Below the pieces are notes generated by a model that was not told the origin of the DNA, searched no databases, and was given only the letters and a program-made list of their open reading frames with translations. 64,000 bases of DNA from Neoroseomonas oryzicola (GTDB lineage Bacteria; Pseudomonadota; Alphaproteobacteria; Acetobacterales; Acetobacteraceae). Position 1 is the stretch's first letter, and the number at the start of each line of letters is the position of its first letter. Location: NCBI RefSeq assembly GCF_012163135.1, contig NZ_JAAVUP010000001.1, forward strand, positions 248,001-312,000, read 5' to 3'. Shown here one piece after another: positions 15,939 through 23,903 of this stretch. The position numbers were made by a program, and so were the translations under genes.

Positions 15939-17245
15939 CAGCCGACCAGGATCGCCACGCGGCTGATGGCGTTGGCGCCGTAGCCCTGCGGGTTCCAGTT
16001 GGTCGCCGCGTGGGGCTGCATGCGGCCCTCGCTGTCCGTGGCGCGGTGCCAGATCTCGAAATAGCCGTCCGAGGGCAGGCGCACGCCGGCCGTCCAGACC
16101 TGCCAGGCATGGCGATTCGCCGGCGCGCCGAGCTGCGCCGGCTGCCAGGTGGCCCCGTAGTCGATCGAGACGTCGACTGCCCGCGCGGTGAGGTCTCCGG
16201 CCCAGGTCTTGCCGCGCAGCGCGACGTCCCGCGTGCCGGCCGGCATGCGGGTGCCGTGCGCGATGTTCGTCAGGATCGAGCGGACCGGCATGCTTTCCAT
16301 GTCGGTGAAGTCGGCGCCGTTGTTGCGGCTGCCCGGCACGATGGGCCGCACCGGCACGCGGTACGAGGTGCCGCCCATGCCGCGGCCGCGATGCGGTTCG
16401 GCCAGCAGCTCGATGCGCGTGAACCACTTCTGGCTGAGGCTGCCCGGCCAGCCCGGCACGACCAGGCGCGCCGGCGCGCCGTTGATGTGCGGAATGGGCT
16501 GCCCGTTCACCCGGAAGGCGATCAGCGTGTCCTCGTCCATCGCCTTGGCGATCCGCATGCCGCGGCTGATCGCCTCGCCCTGGGCCGAGAGGTGGCTGTC
16601 CGCGCCATGATGGCCGGTGAAGCGCGCCGTCTCCTTCATCCCGGCGGCGCGCAGCACGTCGCGCAGCCGCACCCCGGTCCATTCGGCGCAGGAGATCGCG
16701 CCGTTGCCCCATTGGTTGCCCGAGGTCTGCGGCGCGAAGGCCGACCTTCCGTTGCCGCCGCATTCCATCTGCAGCCGGCGGGTGACGACCTCGAAGCGCG
16801 CGGCCAGGTCGCCGACCGAGAGTTCGAGCGGCGTGGCGACCTCGCCCGTGACGCTGATCTTCCACGACCGCGGATCGCCGGCGAAGGCGTCGGGGATCTG
16901 GCCGTTGTTGCGGATGAACATCTTGTCCGAGGGCGTGACCTCGTCGTCGAGGAGGTTCTCGGGCGTCTCCGCCACCAGAGGCCGCTCGCCGAGGATGATC
17001 AGCGGCGCCTTGCCTTCCATCTGCAGCAGCTGCGGCCCGCCCTGGGACTGCGCGAGCGCCGCCGGCAGCAGCCCCGCCGGCATGCGGGAGGCGAAGGGAA
17101 TGGCCGCGCCCAGCGCCGTGCCCATGGCGGCGAGCGCCGCCCCCTTCAGCGCACCTCGCCTGCCCCAGGCGAGGGCGTCGGCACGTTCGGGGTCGTCGCG
17201 ATAGAGTTCGTGGAGCGAGCGCTCCTGTCGGGGCGTGGTGGCCAT
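15938..17245 (-). CDS. sorA: Sulfite dehydrogenase molybdopterin subunit
   Basis: A 435-residue sulfite-oxidase-family enzyme that oxidises sulfite to sulfate in the periplasm. A Tat-type signal (twin Arg at 29-30, then a long hydrophobic stretch ending LAAALAQ-like) precedes the Moco domain. The Mo-ligand cysteine is C162 in QMECGGNGR, and the C-terminal dimerisation domain follows (ARAVDVSIDYG, YFEIWHRATD). The start at 17245 has AGGGAGGA upstream; the longer frame to 17296 is less likely. It is divergent from nnr with a 49-bp gap. It would detoxify or use sulfite from cysteine sulfinate or organosulfonates. Confidence 0.92.
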   Translation of the reverse strand: MATTPRQERSLHELYRDDPERADALAWGRRGALKGAALAAMGTALGAAIPFASRMPAGLLPAALAQSQGGPQLLQMEGKAPLIILGERPLVAETPENLLDDEVTPSDKMFIRNNGQIPDAFAGDPRSWKISVTGEVATPLELSVGDLAARFEVVTRRLQMECGGNGRSAFAPQTSGNQWGNGAISCAEWTGVRLRDVLRAAGMKETARFTGHHGADSHLSAQGEAISRGMRIAKAMDEDTLIAFRVNGQPIPHINGAPARLVVPGWPGSLSQKWFTRIELLAEPHRGRGMGGTSYRVPVRPIVPGSRNNGADFTDMESMPVRSILTNIAHGTRMPAGTRDVALRGKTWAGDLTARAVDVSIDYGATWQPAQLGAPANRHAWQVWTAGVRLPSDGYFEIWHRATDSEGRMQPHAATNWNPQGYGANAISRVAILVG

Positions 17246-17294
17246 CCCGGCATCCTCCCTGGTTTGATTCTCTTGCCGGGAGCATCCTGCATGC

Positions 17295-18731
17295 ATGCGA
17301 GACAGCGCAAGTCAGGCCCTCCTGACCCCCGAGGAGATGAGCCGTGCCGATGCTGCGGCCATCGCCGGCGGCATCCCCGGCGAGCGGCTGATGGAGGCCG
17401 CCGGCCGCGCGGTCGCGCGGGCTGCCATCCGGCGCTTCCGGCCGTGCCGGACGCTGGTGCTGGCCGGGCCAGGCAACAATGGCGGGGACGGGTATGTCGC
17501 GGCCCGCATCCTGGAACAGGCCGGTTGGCCGGTGGCCGTCGCGGCGCTGGCGCCTCCGCGCGCCGGGACGGATGCGGCCGCCGCGGCGGCGCGATGGCAC
17601 GGGCCGATGACCGCCTTCGCGCCCGCCGAGGCCGCCCGCGCGGCCCTCGTCATCGATGCGGTGTTCGGGGCGGGGCTGACGCGGCCTGTCGATGGCCCGG
17701 TGGCGGAGACGCTGGGCGCGTCGGGCGGTCCGATCCTGGCGGTGGACGTGCCCTCGGGCCTCGACGGCGCGACGGGGCAGGGCAGGGGCGTCGTCGCAGC
17801 CGCGGCGCTGACCGTGACCTTCTTCCGGCTGAAGCCGGGGCATCTGCTCATGCCGGGCCGGACGCTCTGCGGCGAGACGGTGCTGGCCGATATCGGACTG
17901 CCCGGCACGGTGCTGGAGACCGTGCGGCCGCGCTGCTGGCAGGCCGGGCCGCCCTTGTGGCGCCTGCCCGACCATGGCCCCGCGGCCAACAAATACAGCC
18001 GCGGGCATGTGACGATCCTGGCCGGGGCGGGCATGACCGGGGCGGCGCGGCTCGCGGCGTCCGGGGCCCGCCGGGCCGGGGCGGGGCTTGCGACGCTGCT
18101 GGCGCCGGACCGCGCCACGGCGGATGTCCTGCGGACCGGCGATCCCGGCGTCATCGTCAGCGAGGCGCCGCTCGCCACCCTGCTGGCCGACGAGCGCCGG
18201 CGCGTCTGGGTGGTCGGGCCTGGCATGCCGGCGGCGCCCGAGACGCTGGCTGCCCTGGCCGCGATCCGCGACGCGGGGCGGCAGGTCGTGGCCGATGCGG
18301 GCGCGATCGCCGCCGCTGCCGGCCGCCCCGAGGCCCTGGCCGGCTGCGCCGTGCTGACGCCGCATGAGGGCGAGTTCGCGCGGGTCTTCGGCCCCGTCGG
18401 CGGGGACCGGCTGCAGGCGGTACGGCGTGCCGCGGCGGCGGCCGGCGCGGTGGTGCTGCTGAAGGGACCCGACACCGTCATCGCCGCCCCGGACGGGCGG
18501 GCGGCGGTCAATGCCCATGCCCCGGCCGCGCTCGGGACGGGCGGCACCGGGGACGTGCTGGCGGGGATGATCGCGGCCTTCCTCGCCGGAGGGATGCCGG
18601 TCTTCGAGGCCGCCGCGGCGGGTGCCTGGGTCCATGGCGAGGCTGCGTTCCGCTGCGGGCCTGGCCTGATCGCCGAGGATCTGGCGTCGCGGATCCCCGA
18701 TGCGCTCGCGGCGGCGCAAGGTGCGACCTAA
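17295..18731 (+). CDS. nnr: Bifunctional NAD(P)H-hydrate epimerase/dehydratase
   Basis: A 478-residue fusion that repairs hydrated NAD(P)H. The N-terminal YjeF epimerase domain (about 1-210) has GPGNNGGDGYVAAR and the IDAVFGAGL and DVPSGLDG motifs. The C-terminal ADP-dependent dehydratase domain (about 225-478, ribokinase-like) has ANKYSRGHVTILAG and the nucleotide motif GTGGTGDVLAGMIAAFLA. Length matches the fused family. In many alphaproteobacteria it stands beside glnB, but here a 353-bp AT-rich gap follows instead. Confidence 0.93.
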   Translation: MRDSASQALLTPEEMSRADAAAIAGGIPGERLMEAAGRAVARAAIRRFRPCRTLVLAGPGNNGGDGYVAARILEQAGWPVAVAALAPPRAGTDAAAAAARWHGPMTAFAPAEAARAALVIDAVFGAGLTRPVDGPVAETLGASGGPILAVDVPSGLDGATGQGRGVVAAAALTVTFFRLKPGHLLMPGRTLCGETVLADIGLPGTVLETVRPRCWQAGPPLWRLPDHGPAANKYSRGHVTILAGAGMTGAARLAASGARRAGAGLATLLAPDRATADVLRTGDPGVIVSEAPLATLLADERRRVWVVGPGMPAAPETLAALAAIRDAGRQVVADAGAIAAAAGRPEALAGCAVLTPHEGEFARVFGPVGGDRLQAVRRAAAAAGAVVLLKGPDTVIAAPDGRAAVNAHAPAALGTGGTGDVLAGMIAAFLAGGMPVFEAAAAGAWVHGEAAFRCGPGLIAEDLASRIPDALAAAQGAT

Positions 18732-19084
18732 GATCTAATTAAAACAGATATATAATCGAATTTACTTAGAATTAAGTTTAAGAATGCCCAGATTTCGGAC
18801 GCGGAAAACAACCTGGGCGCGCAGAACGCCGATCACATTGACCGCAACAGTGTCATTCCGGTTCCCCTTGCGCCCTGAAGTGGGTGATCCTCACCCGGTC
18901 GACCCGTTCCGGAACCATCTCACGCCGCGTAACCACTTCTGCGTGAACTATATCTAGGTTGTGGGAAGCGCATCTCCACACCACATCCTGATCTGAAAAA
19001 CAAGACTCTCGAAATTGATGCAAGCCGTTGATTTCATGACTCAGTTGCTCATACGTTAACGCCTCCTGAACCAGGGGGCCCACA
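18732..19084. other. AT-rich intergenic region
   Basis: 353 bp without a convincing gene. Positions about 18733-18790 are strongly AT-rich (for example TCTAATTAAAACAGATATAT), and 18940-19070 is also AT-richer than the flanks. It contains in-frame open sequence on the minus strand (18853-19134) that lacks a plausible start and ribosome site. It probably holds the promoter and leader of the gene at 19085 and may be a remnant of acquired DNA. Confidence 0.6.
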
Positions 19085-19462
19085 GTGAGCAGCAACCTCA
19101 TCACCGCGCTCCACCAGGAGGAGCGGTCCATCATCGCGGAACTTCGCGCGTCGCGGCTCTTCCAGCGCCTCGAAGGCGTCCGGAAGTTGCTGTCGCTCTA
19201 TGATGCGCAACCCGCCACCTCCACCGGGATCGACGGGCTCGCCGAGGCGGAACGAGCGGCGGCCGCGCCCGCCGCGCCGCTCCGCATGGTTCCGCCGCAG
19301 GCCGCCGGCGCGGTGGCCTCGCAGCCCATCCCGATGCCCGGCCCGGCCGAGACCGTCGGCCATGAGCCGGTCCGCGCCCAGGCCGCCGGCGAGATCGCCG
19401 CCGAGGCCGGCAGCGTCGTCTCCAGCGTGCGTGCCGCGCTTCTCGGGATCGGCAAGGCCTGA
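19085..19462 (+). CDS. Small hypothetical protein with N-terminal helical segment
   Basis: A 125-residue protein of unknown function, read from GTG at 19085 with AGGGGGC 5-10 nt upstream. Residues 1-43 (helical, with EERSIIAELRASRLFQRLEG) look like a short coiled coil or small helical domain; the rest is low-complexity Ala/Pro with no recognisable motif. No signal peptide or membrane segment. It stands alone, with an AT-rich leader and a perfect terminator. I do not recognise the family. Confidence 0.6.
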   Translation: MSSNLITALHQEERSIIAELRASRLFQRLEGVRKLLSLYDAQPATSTGIDGLAEAERAAAAPAAPLRMVPPQAAGAVASQPIPMPGPAETVGHEPVRAQAAGEIAAEAGSVVSSVRAALLGIGKA

Positions 19463-19481
19463 TCCAGGGGAAGCACCCAGC

Positions 19482-19516
19482 GAAGGGCCGCGCACCGGGG
19501 GGTAGCGCGGCCCTTC
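19482..19516 (+). terminator. Strong terminator after small helical protein gene
   Basis: Perfect 12-bp stem GAAGGGCCGCGC / GCGCGGCCCTTC with an 11-nt loop, followed by TGCTTTC, 19 nt after the stop. Confidence 0.8.
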
Positions 19517-19598
19517 TGCTTTCAGGGGCCTGCGCGTCACGCTTTCGCTTCACGGGATGTGTCGCTAGATTTCATTGCTGACACGACCGGGGGTGTGC

Positions 19599-21023
19599 AT
19601 GTCCGACGTTGCGATCCAGGCCGGCCTTCTCGACCGCGCGCTGCGGCGCGTCTCCACCCTCTGGCGCGACATGGCGGCCGTGGTCGGGGTGGGGGACCAG
19701 GCGGACGCCGATCTCGCCGCCCGGCTGCGCGACTGCCTCGAGGGCCGCGGGGGCGAGGTCTCCGCCCGCGCCCGCGCGGCCGGCCTCGCCGAGGCCTACC
19801 GTACCCTCGACCAATCGGGCCGGACGGAGTTCCTCCGCGCCCTCGCCGCCTTCGATTCAGATCCGGCCGCCGTGAGCAAGGCGATGGAGAAGGTCGTCGC
19901 CGCCGGCGATGCCGCCGAGCGCGCGGTCGCGACCGCCCGCCTGCGCCGGGCGCTCGAACCCCCGCGGATCCGGCTGCTGACGGCCTTCGCCGCCATCCCC
20001 GACGGGGTGAAGTTCCTGGTCGACCTGCGCGCCGACCTGATCGCGCGGCTGGACGGGGACAAGCTGCTGCAGGCGCTCGAGACCGACCTCAAGGGGCTGC
20101 TCGCCTCCTGGTTCGACGTCGCCTTCCTCGAACTGCGGCACATCGACTGGCGCTCGCCGGCCGTCATCCTCGAGAAGCTGGTGGAATACGAGGCGGTGCA
20201 CCGCATCCGCACCTGGCGGGACCTCAAGAACCGGCTGGATTCCGATCGCCGCTGCTACGCCTTCTTCCATCCCCGCATGCCCGAGGAACCGCTGATCTTC
20301 GTCGAGGTCGCGCTGGTGCAGGGCATGTCGGACAGCGTGCAGCGGCTGCTCGACGAGAAGGCGCCGGTGCTCGACCCCCGCCAGGCCGACACGGCCGTCT
20401 TCTATTCCATCAACAACTGCCAGCGCGGGCTGGACGGCATCTCCTTCGGCAATTTCCTGATCAAGCGCGTGGTCGGGGTGCTGTCGGATGAAATGCGCAA
20501 TATCAAGCAATTCTGCACGCTTTCTCCCATTCCGGGTTATCGGAAATGGCTCGATGCGAGCCTCGCCGCCGGCGAGATCGCGCTGACCGAGGAGGAACGG
20601 AAGGCGCTGCGCGCCCTCGCGCCGCTGCTGCCGCCGCCCGCCGAGGGCACCCCTGAGCCGGACGAGGCCACGATCCTGCGCGGCCTGCTCGCCCGCCGCC
20701 CGCCCTGGCGGGAGGAGGCGACGCAGAAGGTGCTGGAACCGCTGCTGGCCCGCCTCTGCGCGCGCTACCTGCTGAAGGAGGAAGCGCCGCGTCGCCCTGG
20801 CCGCGCCCGCGACCCGGTGACGCATTTCCACCTGTCCAACGGGGCGCGGATCGAACGCGTCAACTGGAAGGCCGACATCTCCGACAACGGCCTGCGCCAG
20901 TCCCATGGGCTGATGGTCAACTACCTCTATGACCCCGAGCGGATCGAGGACCACCACGAGGCCTATGTCGGGGAGGGGCGGCGTGCCGCCTCGGCTGCCA
21001 TCCGGAAGCTGGCGAAGCCTTAG
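19599..21023 (+). CDS. Malonyl-CoA decarboxylase
   Basis: A 474-residue MCD-family enzyme that converts malonyl-CoA to acetyl-CoA and CO2. The N-terminal helical domain is followed by the GNAT-like catalytic domain with HPRMPEEPLIFVEVALVQG, FYSINNCQRGL and the late catalytic stretch THFHLSNGARIERVNW. The ATG at 19599 begins MSDVAIQ after a GGGGGTG purine stretch; a TTG at 19575 is possible. Alone, without matBC, it probably clears malonyl-CoA or malonate-derived pools. Its TAG overlaps the stop of the convergent phaZ. Confidence 0.92.
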   Translation: MSDVAIQAGLLDRALRRVSTLWRDMAAVVGVGDQADADLAARLRDCLEGRGGEVSARARAAGLAEAYRTLDQSGRTEFLRALAAFDSDPAAVSKAMEKVVAAGDAAERAVATARLRRALEPPRIRLLTAFAAIPDGVKFLVDLRADLIARLDGDKLLQALETDLKGLLASWFDVAFLELRHIDWRSPAVILEKLVEYEAVHRIRTWRDLKNRLDSDRRCYAFFHPRMPEEPLIFVEVALVQGMSDSVQRLLDEKAPVLDPRQADTAVFYSINNCQRGLDGISFGNFLIKRVVGVLSDEMRNIKQFCTLSPIPGYRKWLDASLAAGEIALTEEERKALRALAPLLPPPAEGTPEPDEATILRGLLARRPPWREEATQKVLEPLLARLCARYLLKEEAPRRPGRARDPVTHFHLSNGARIERVNWKADISDNGLRQSHGLMVNYLYDPERIEDHHEAYVGEGRRAASAAIRKLAKP

Positions 21024-22231
21024 GAGTAGGACTGCATCATCGCCCGCACCCGCGGGTAGATCTCCTGCTGCCAGCGCTTGCCGGCGAAGACGCCGTAATG
21101 GCCGACGCCGGTCTGCAGGTGGTGGCTGCGCATCGAGGTCGGCAGGGACGGGCAGAGGTCGAGCGCGGCCATCGTCTGGCCCAGGCCGCAGATGTCGTCC
21201 TTCTCGCCCTCCACCGTCATCAGCCCCATGCGGCGAATGGCCCTGGGCTGCACCGGCCGGCCGCGCCAGGTCAGCCGCCCGGTCGGCAGGTCATGCGTCT
21301 GGAACACGCGGCCGACCGTCTCGAGGTAGAATTCCGCCGGCAGGTCCATGACCGCGAAATACTCGTCGTAGAAGCGGCGATGGGCCTCGGCGGCCTCGCT
21401 CTCCCCGGCCGCGAGGTTCCGCCAGTAGGTTTCGTGCGCCGCGATGTGCCGGGCGATGTTGAGGGACATGAAGGCGGTGAGCTGCGTCACCCCCGGATAG
21501 ACCCGCCGCCCCGCGCCGCGGCTGCCGAAGGGCACGGTCGCGATCAGGTTGCGCTCGAACCACGACAACGGCTTGCCTGAGGCGAGGCGGTTGACCAGCG
21601 TCGGGTTCAGCCTGGTGTCGATCGGCCCGGCCATCAGCGTCACGCTGCGGGGGCGGGCGGGGTCGCGGTCCTCATGCATCAGGGCCGCGGCGGCGAGCAC
21701 GGCGACGGAGGGCTGGCAGACCGCCAGCACATGCGCGCCTTCGCCCATGGCGCGCAGGAAGGCCATGATGTGCGCGACGAAGTCGTCGAAGCCGAACGGC
21801 CCGGCGGACAGCGGCGCGTGGCGGCCATTGTGCCAGTCGGTCACGTGCAGGTCGAAATCCGGCAGCAGCGTCTCGGCGGTCGGGCGCAGCAGCGTCGCGA
21901 AATGCCCCGACATCGGCGCGACCAGCAGCAGCGGCGGCTGGCGCACCGGCGCATCCTTGCGGAAGCGCAGCAGGGTGCCGAAGGGCGTGGCGTGCACGGC
22001 CTCCTCGCTGACCGCGACTTCCCGGTTGCCGAGCAGCGTGCGCTGCAGGCCGAAATCGGGCCGGTCATGCGTGGTGCGCAGCCCGGCGAAGAGGTCGAGC
22101 CCGGCGAGGAGCCGCCGCATCGCCGGCGCCGCCCCGGCCCCGGCGCCGCGCATCATCGCCGCGGCGAACATCGCCTGGTGGCGGATGGGCGCCAGCGCCC
22201 GAGCATGGCCGTCGTAGAAGGAATAGATCAT
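21020..22231 (-). CDS. phaZ: Intracellular polyhydroxyalkanoate depolymerase
   Basis: A 403-residue intracellular PHB depolymerase. The N-terminal MIYSFYDGHARALAP and the nucleophile elbow with C172 (AVCQPSVAVL, Cys in place of Ser as in PhaZa1 of Cupriavidus), a DxxNG segment and the late H in SHHLQTGVGHYGVFAG all fit the family. It mobilises stored poly-3-hydroxybutyrate to 3-hydroxybutyrate/oligomers. No phaC or phasin gene is in the window. It converges on the malonyl-CoA decarboxylase gene with 4 bp overlap. Confidence 0.93.
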   Translation of the reverse strand: MIYSFYDGHARALAPIRHQAMFAAAMMRGAGAGAAPAMRRLLAGLDLFAGLRTTHDRPDFGLQRTLLGNREVAVSEEAVHATPFGTLLRFRKDAPVRQPPLLLVAPMSGHFATLLRPTAETLLPDFDLHVTDWHNGRHAPLSAGPFGFDDFVAHIMAFLRAMGEGAHVLAVCQPSVAVLAAAALMHEDRDPARPRSVTLMAGPIDTRLNPTLVNRLASGKPLSWFERNLIATVPFGSRGAGRRVYPGVTQLTAFMSLNIARHIAAHETYWRNLAAGESEAAEAHRRFYDEYFAVMDLPAEFYLETVGRVFQTHDLPTGRLTWRGRPVQPRAIRRMGLMTVEGEKDDICGLGQTMAALDLCPSLPTSMRSHHLQTGVGHYGVFAGKRWQQEIYPRVRAMMQSYS

Positions 22232-22326
22232 CGCCGGTCGCTGTCCGCTGGCACTCGGCGCGACGGAGATGCTAACGCTGTGCCAGGGACGATCGGCACG
22301 GCAACACCTTCATCGAGGACCGCGGC

Positions 22327-22986
22327 ATGGCCGAGGCGACCCTGCTCATCACCAACCGCAATTATTCCTCCTGGTCGCTGCGCGGCTTCCTGCTCGCGCG
22401 GCTGTCGGGCATCGACTTCGTCACCCAGCCGGTGTCGGCCGCGGATCCGGCGGTGCGGGAGGAACTGCTGCTGCGCTCCTCCTCCATCCGCTACCCCGCG
22501 CTGCTGCATGATGGCGTGCGGATCTGGGACGTGCTCGCCATCGCCGAATACCTGAACGAAGCCTTCCCGGCCGCCGGCATGCTGCCGGACGAGAAGCATG
22601 CGCGGGCGCTGTGCCGCTCCATCTCGGGCGAAATGCATTCCGGCTTCGCGGCGATGCGCTCCGCCCTGCCGATGAATCTCAGGGCAACCCGCGCCGGCTT
22701 CCCGATCTGGTCCGGCCCCCGCGCCGACATATCGGCGATCGAGGCGATCTGGACGGATTGCCTGGAGCGCAGCGGCGGGCCCTGGCTGTTCGGCGCGCGC
22801 CCGTCCATCGCCGATGCGATGTACGCCCCGGTCGCCACGCGCTTCCGCACCTATGACGTGAAGCTCAAGGGCCATCCGGCGGCCTATGCGCGCCACGTCC
22901 TCGCCTGGCCGGACCTGGTCGAATGGACGCGCGACGCCGCCGCCGAGCCCGAGGAGGAGATCGCCGAGCTCGAGGTGGAGTTCTGA
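22327..22986 (+). CDS. Glutathione S-transferase family protein
   Basis: A 219-residue GST. The N-terminal thioredoxin-like domain has NRNYSSWSLRGFLLA (catalytic Ser likely in SSWS) and ends near DVLAIAEYLNE. The C-terminal helical domain has FGARPSIADAMYAPVATRF (N-capping box and Asp). It resembles the YfcF/zeta-like bacterial GSTs with a serine active site. Substrate unknown. Not clearly in an operon. Confidence 0.85.
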   Translation: MAEATLLITNRNYSSWSLRGFLLARLSGIDFVTQPVSAADPAVREELLLRSSSIRYPALLHDGVRIWDVLAIAEYLNEAFPAAGMLPDEKHARALCRSISGEMHSGFAAMRSALPMNLRATRAGFPIWSGPRADISAIEAIWTDCLERSGGPWLFGARPSIADAMYAPVATRFRTYDVKLKGHPAAYARHVLAWPDLVEWTRDAAAEPEEEIAELEVEF

Positions 22987-23059
22987 GCGTATCCGCCGGG
23001 CGCGTGCCGCGATCGGCCGCGCCCGGCGACTGCCGGCCAGGCAGCGCACCTTGGCTGCG

Positions 23060-23503
23060 TCAGCCCGGCGCCGCGCCCTCGGGCCAGGGCACCGGCTTGG
23101 GCACCGCGCAGGGGCCCTCGGCGTCCTGGGTGCCGAAATCCGCCGGGCCGACGACCTCGAGATACTCCATGTCCGGCGAGTAGTCGTAGAGGTAGTGGAC
23201 GATGCCCGGGCGCTGATGGATGCAGTCGCCGGCCTCGACCAGCGTCTCCTTGTCCTCGTACATGAACTTCGCCCAGCCCTTGAGCATGATGACGATGTGG
23301 AAGTCGGCCTGGTGCGTGTGCCAGCCGGTGCCGGCCTCGGGTGCTGCGTTGGCGCGGACCAGGTGGGCGATGACGCGCCCGCCCGTGGCCGCAGCGATGC
23401 CGAGGTCGCGATAGGCGAAGAAGGACCTCAGCCCATCGAGCCGCCAGGGCGTGTCGCCCGGCTTGTTGTGGGAAAACAGGTTGACGGTCGTCGCGTCGAG
23501 CAT
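23060..23503 (-). CDS. Single-domain cupin protein
   Basis: A 147-residue cupin. Motif 1 is GTGWHTHQADFHIVIMLKG with metal-ligand histidines, and motif 2 is GDCIHQRPGIVHYLYDY. The start at 23503 is the first Met before the conserved domain. Small stand-alone cupins serve as sugar isomerases, dioxygenases or sensors; function is not assignable. It is divergent from the E1-type dehydrogenase with a 400-bp gap that contains a possible microprotein gene. Confidence 0.8.
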   Translation of the reverse strand: MLDATTVNLFSHNKPGDTPWRLDGLRSFFAYRDLGIAAATGGRVIAHLVRANAAPEAGTGWHTHQADFHIVIMLKGWAKFMYEDKETLVEAGDCIHQRPGIVHYLYDYSPDMEYLEVVGPADFGTQDAEGPCAVPKPVPWPEGAAPG

Positions 23504-23721
23504 GGCGCAGCTCTCCAAGGGGCCGGCCAGCCTCTCGGGGCCAGGGGCCAATGGCGCCGCACGATGACTTCCTCGCGGACAGCCTCGCGCCGATGGTGCT
23601 GCCGATGCAAGCGGAATGCTGCGTTGCACAAGACTTTGGCAGCCACGCGGGGCGTGCGCCCGGTCACGGCCGCAAGCGATCGGGCGTGCGACCTTCGGCG
23701 TGTTCCCGCCGGAGACGCGCC

Positions 23722-23829
23722 ATGGTCGCTCTCATTCAGTTCCTGCTGATCCTCGCCATGACGCTCGGCGCCATGCGCGTGCTGGCCCGCGGCGTGGCCG
23801 GGCCGGTGTGGGTGCGCCGGCGCCCCTGA
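23722..23829 (+). CDS. Candidate 35-residue membrane microprotein
   Basis: A 35-residue frame with GGAG 7 nt upstream. Residues 4-22 are a single hydrophobic helix and the tail is basic (RGVAGPVWVRRRP), giving a cytoplasmic positive end. It sits in the otherwise empty 400-bp gap between a cupin gene and the E1 gene, on the E1 strand. Only ribosome site and composition support it. Confidence 0.4.
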   Translation: MVALIQFLLILAMTLGAMRVLARGVAGPVWVRRRP

Positions 23830-23903
23830 CCGCCGCGGCCTTCTCCCGCCCCGGCGCAGGCCCCATAGTCAGGGCGGAGCGAAGGTTCGGGGGGAGTCCG
23901 GGT

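Noticed and set aside
15582..18719. A 1045-codon minus-strand frame ending in SorB
   Set aside because: Only the last 118 codons match a real protein; the rest overlaps sorA and nnr in a shadow frame. The start was trimmed to 15938.
18853..19134. A 93-codon minus-strand frame in the AT-rich gap
   Set aside because: No ribosome site at any start, overlaps the start of the 19085 gene, and the sequence is not recognisable. Kept as a note only.
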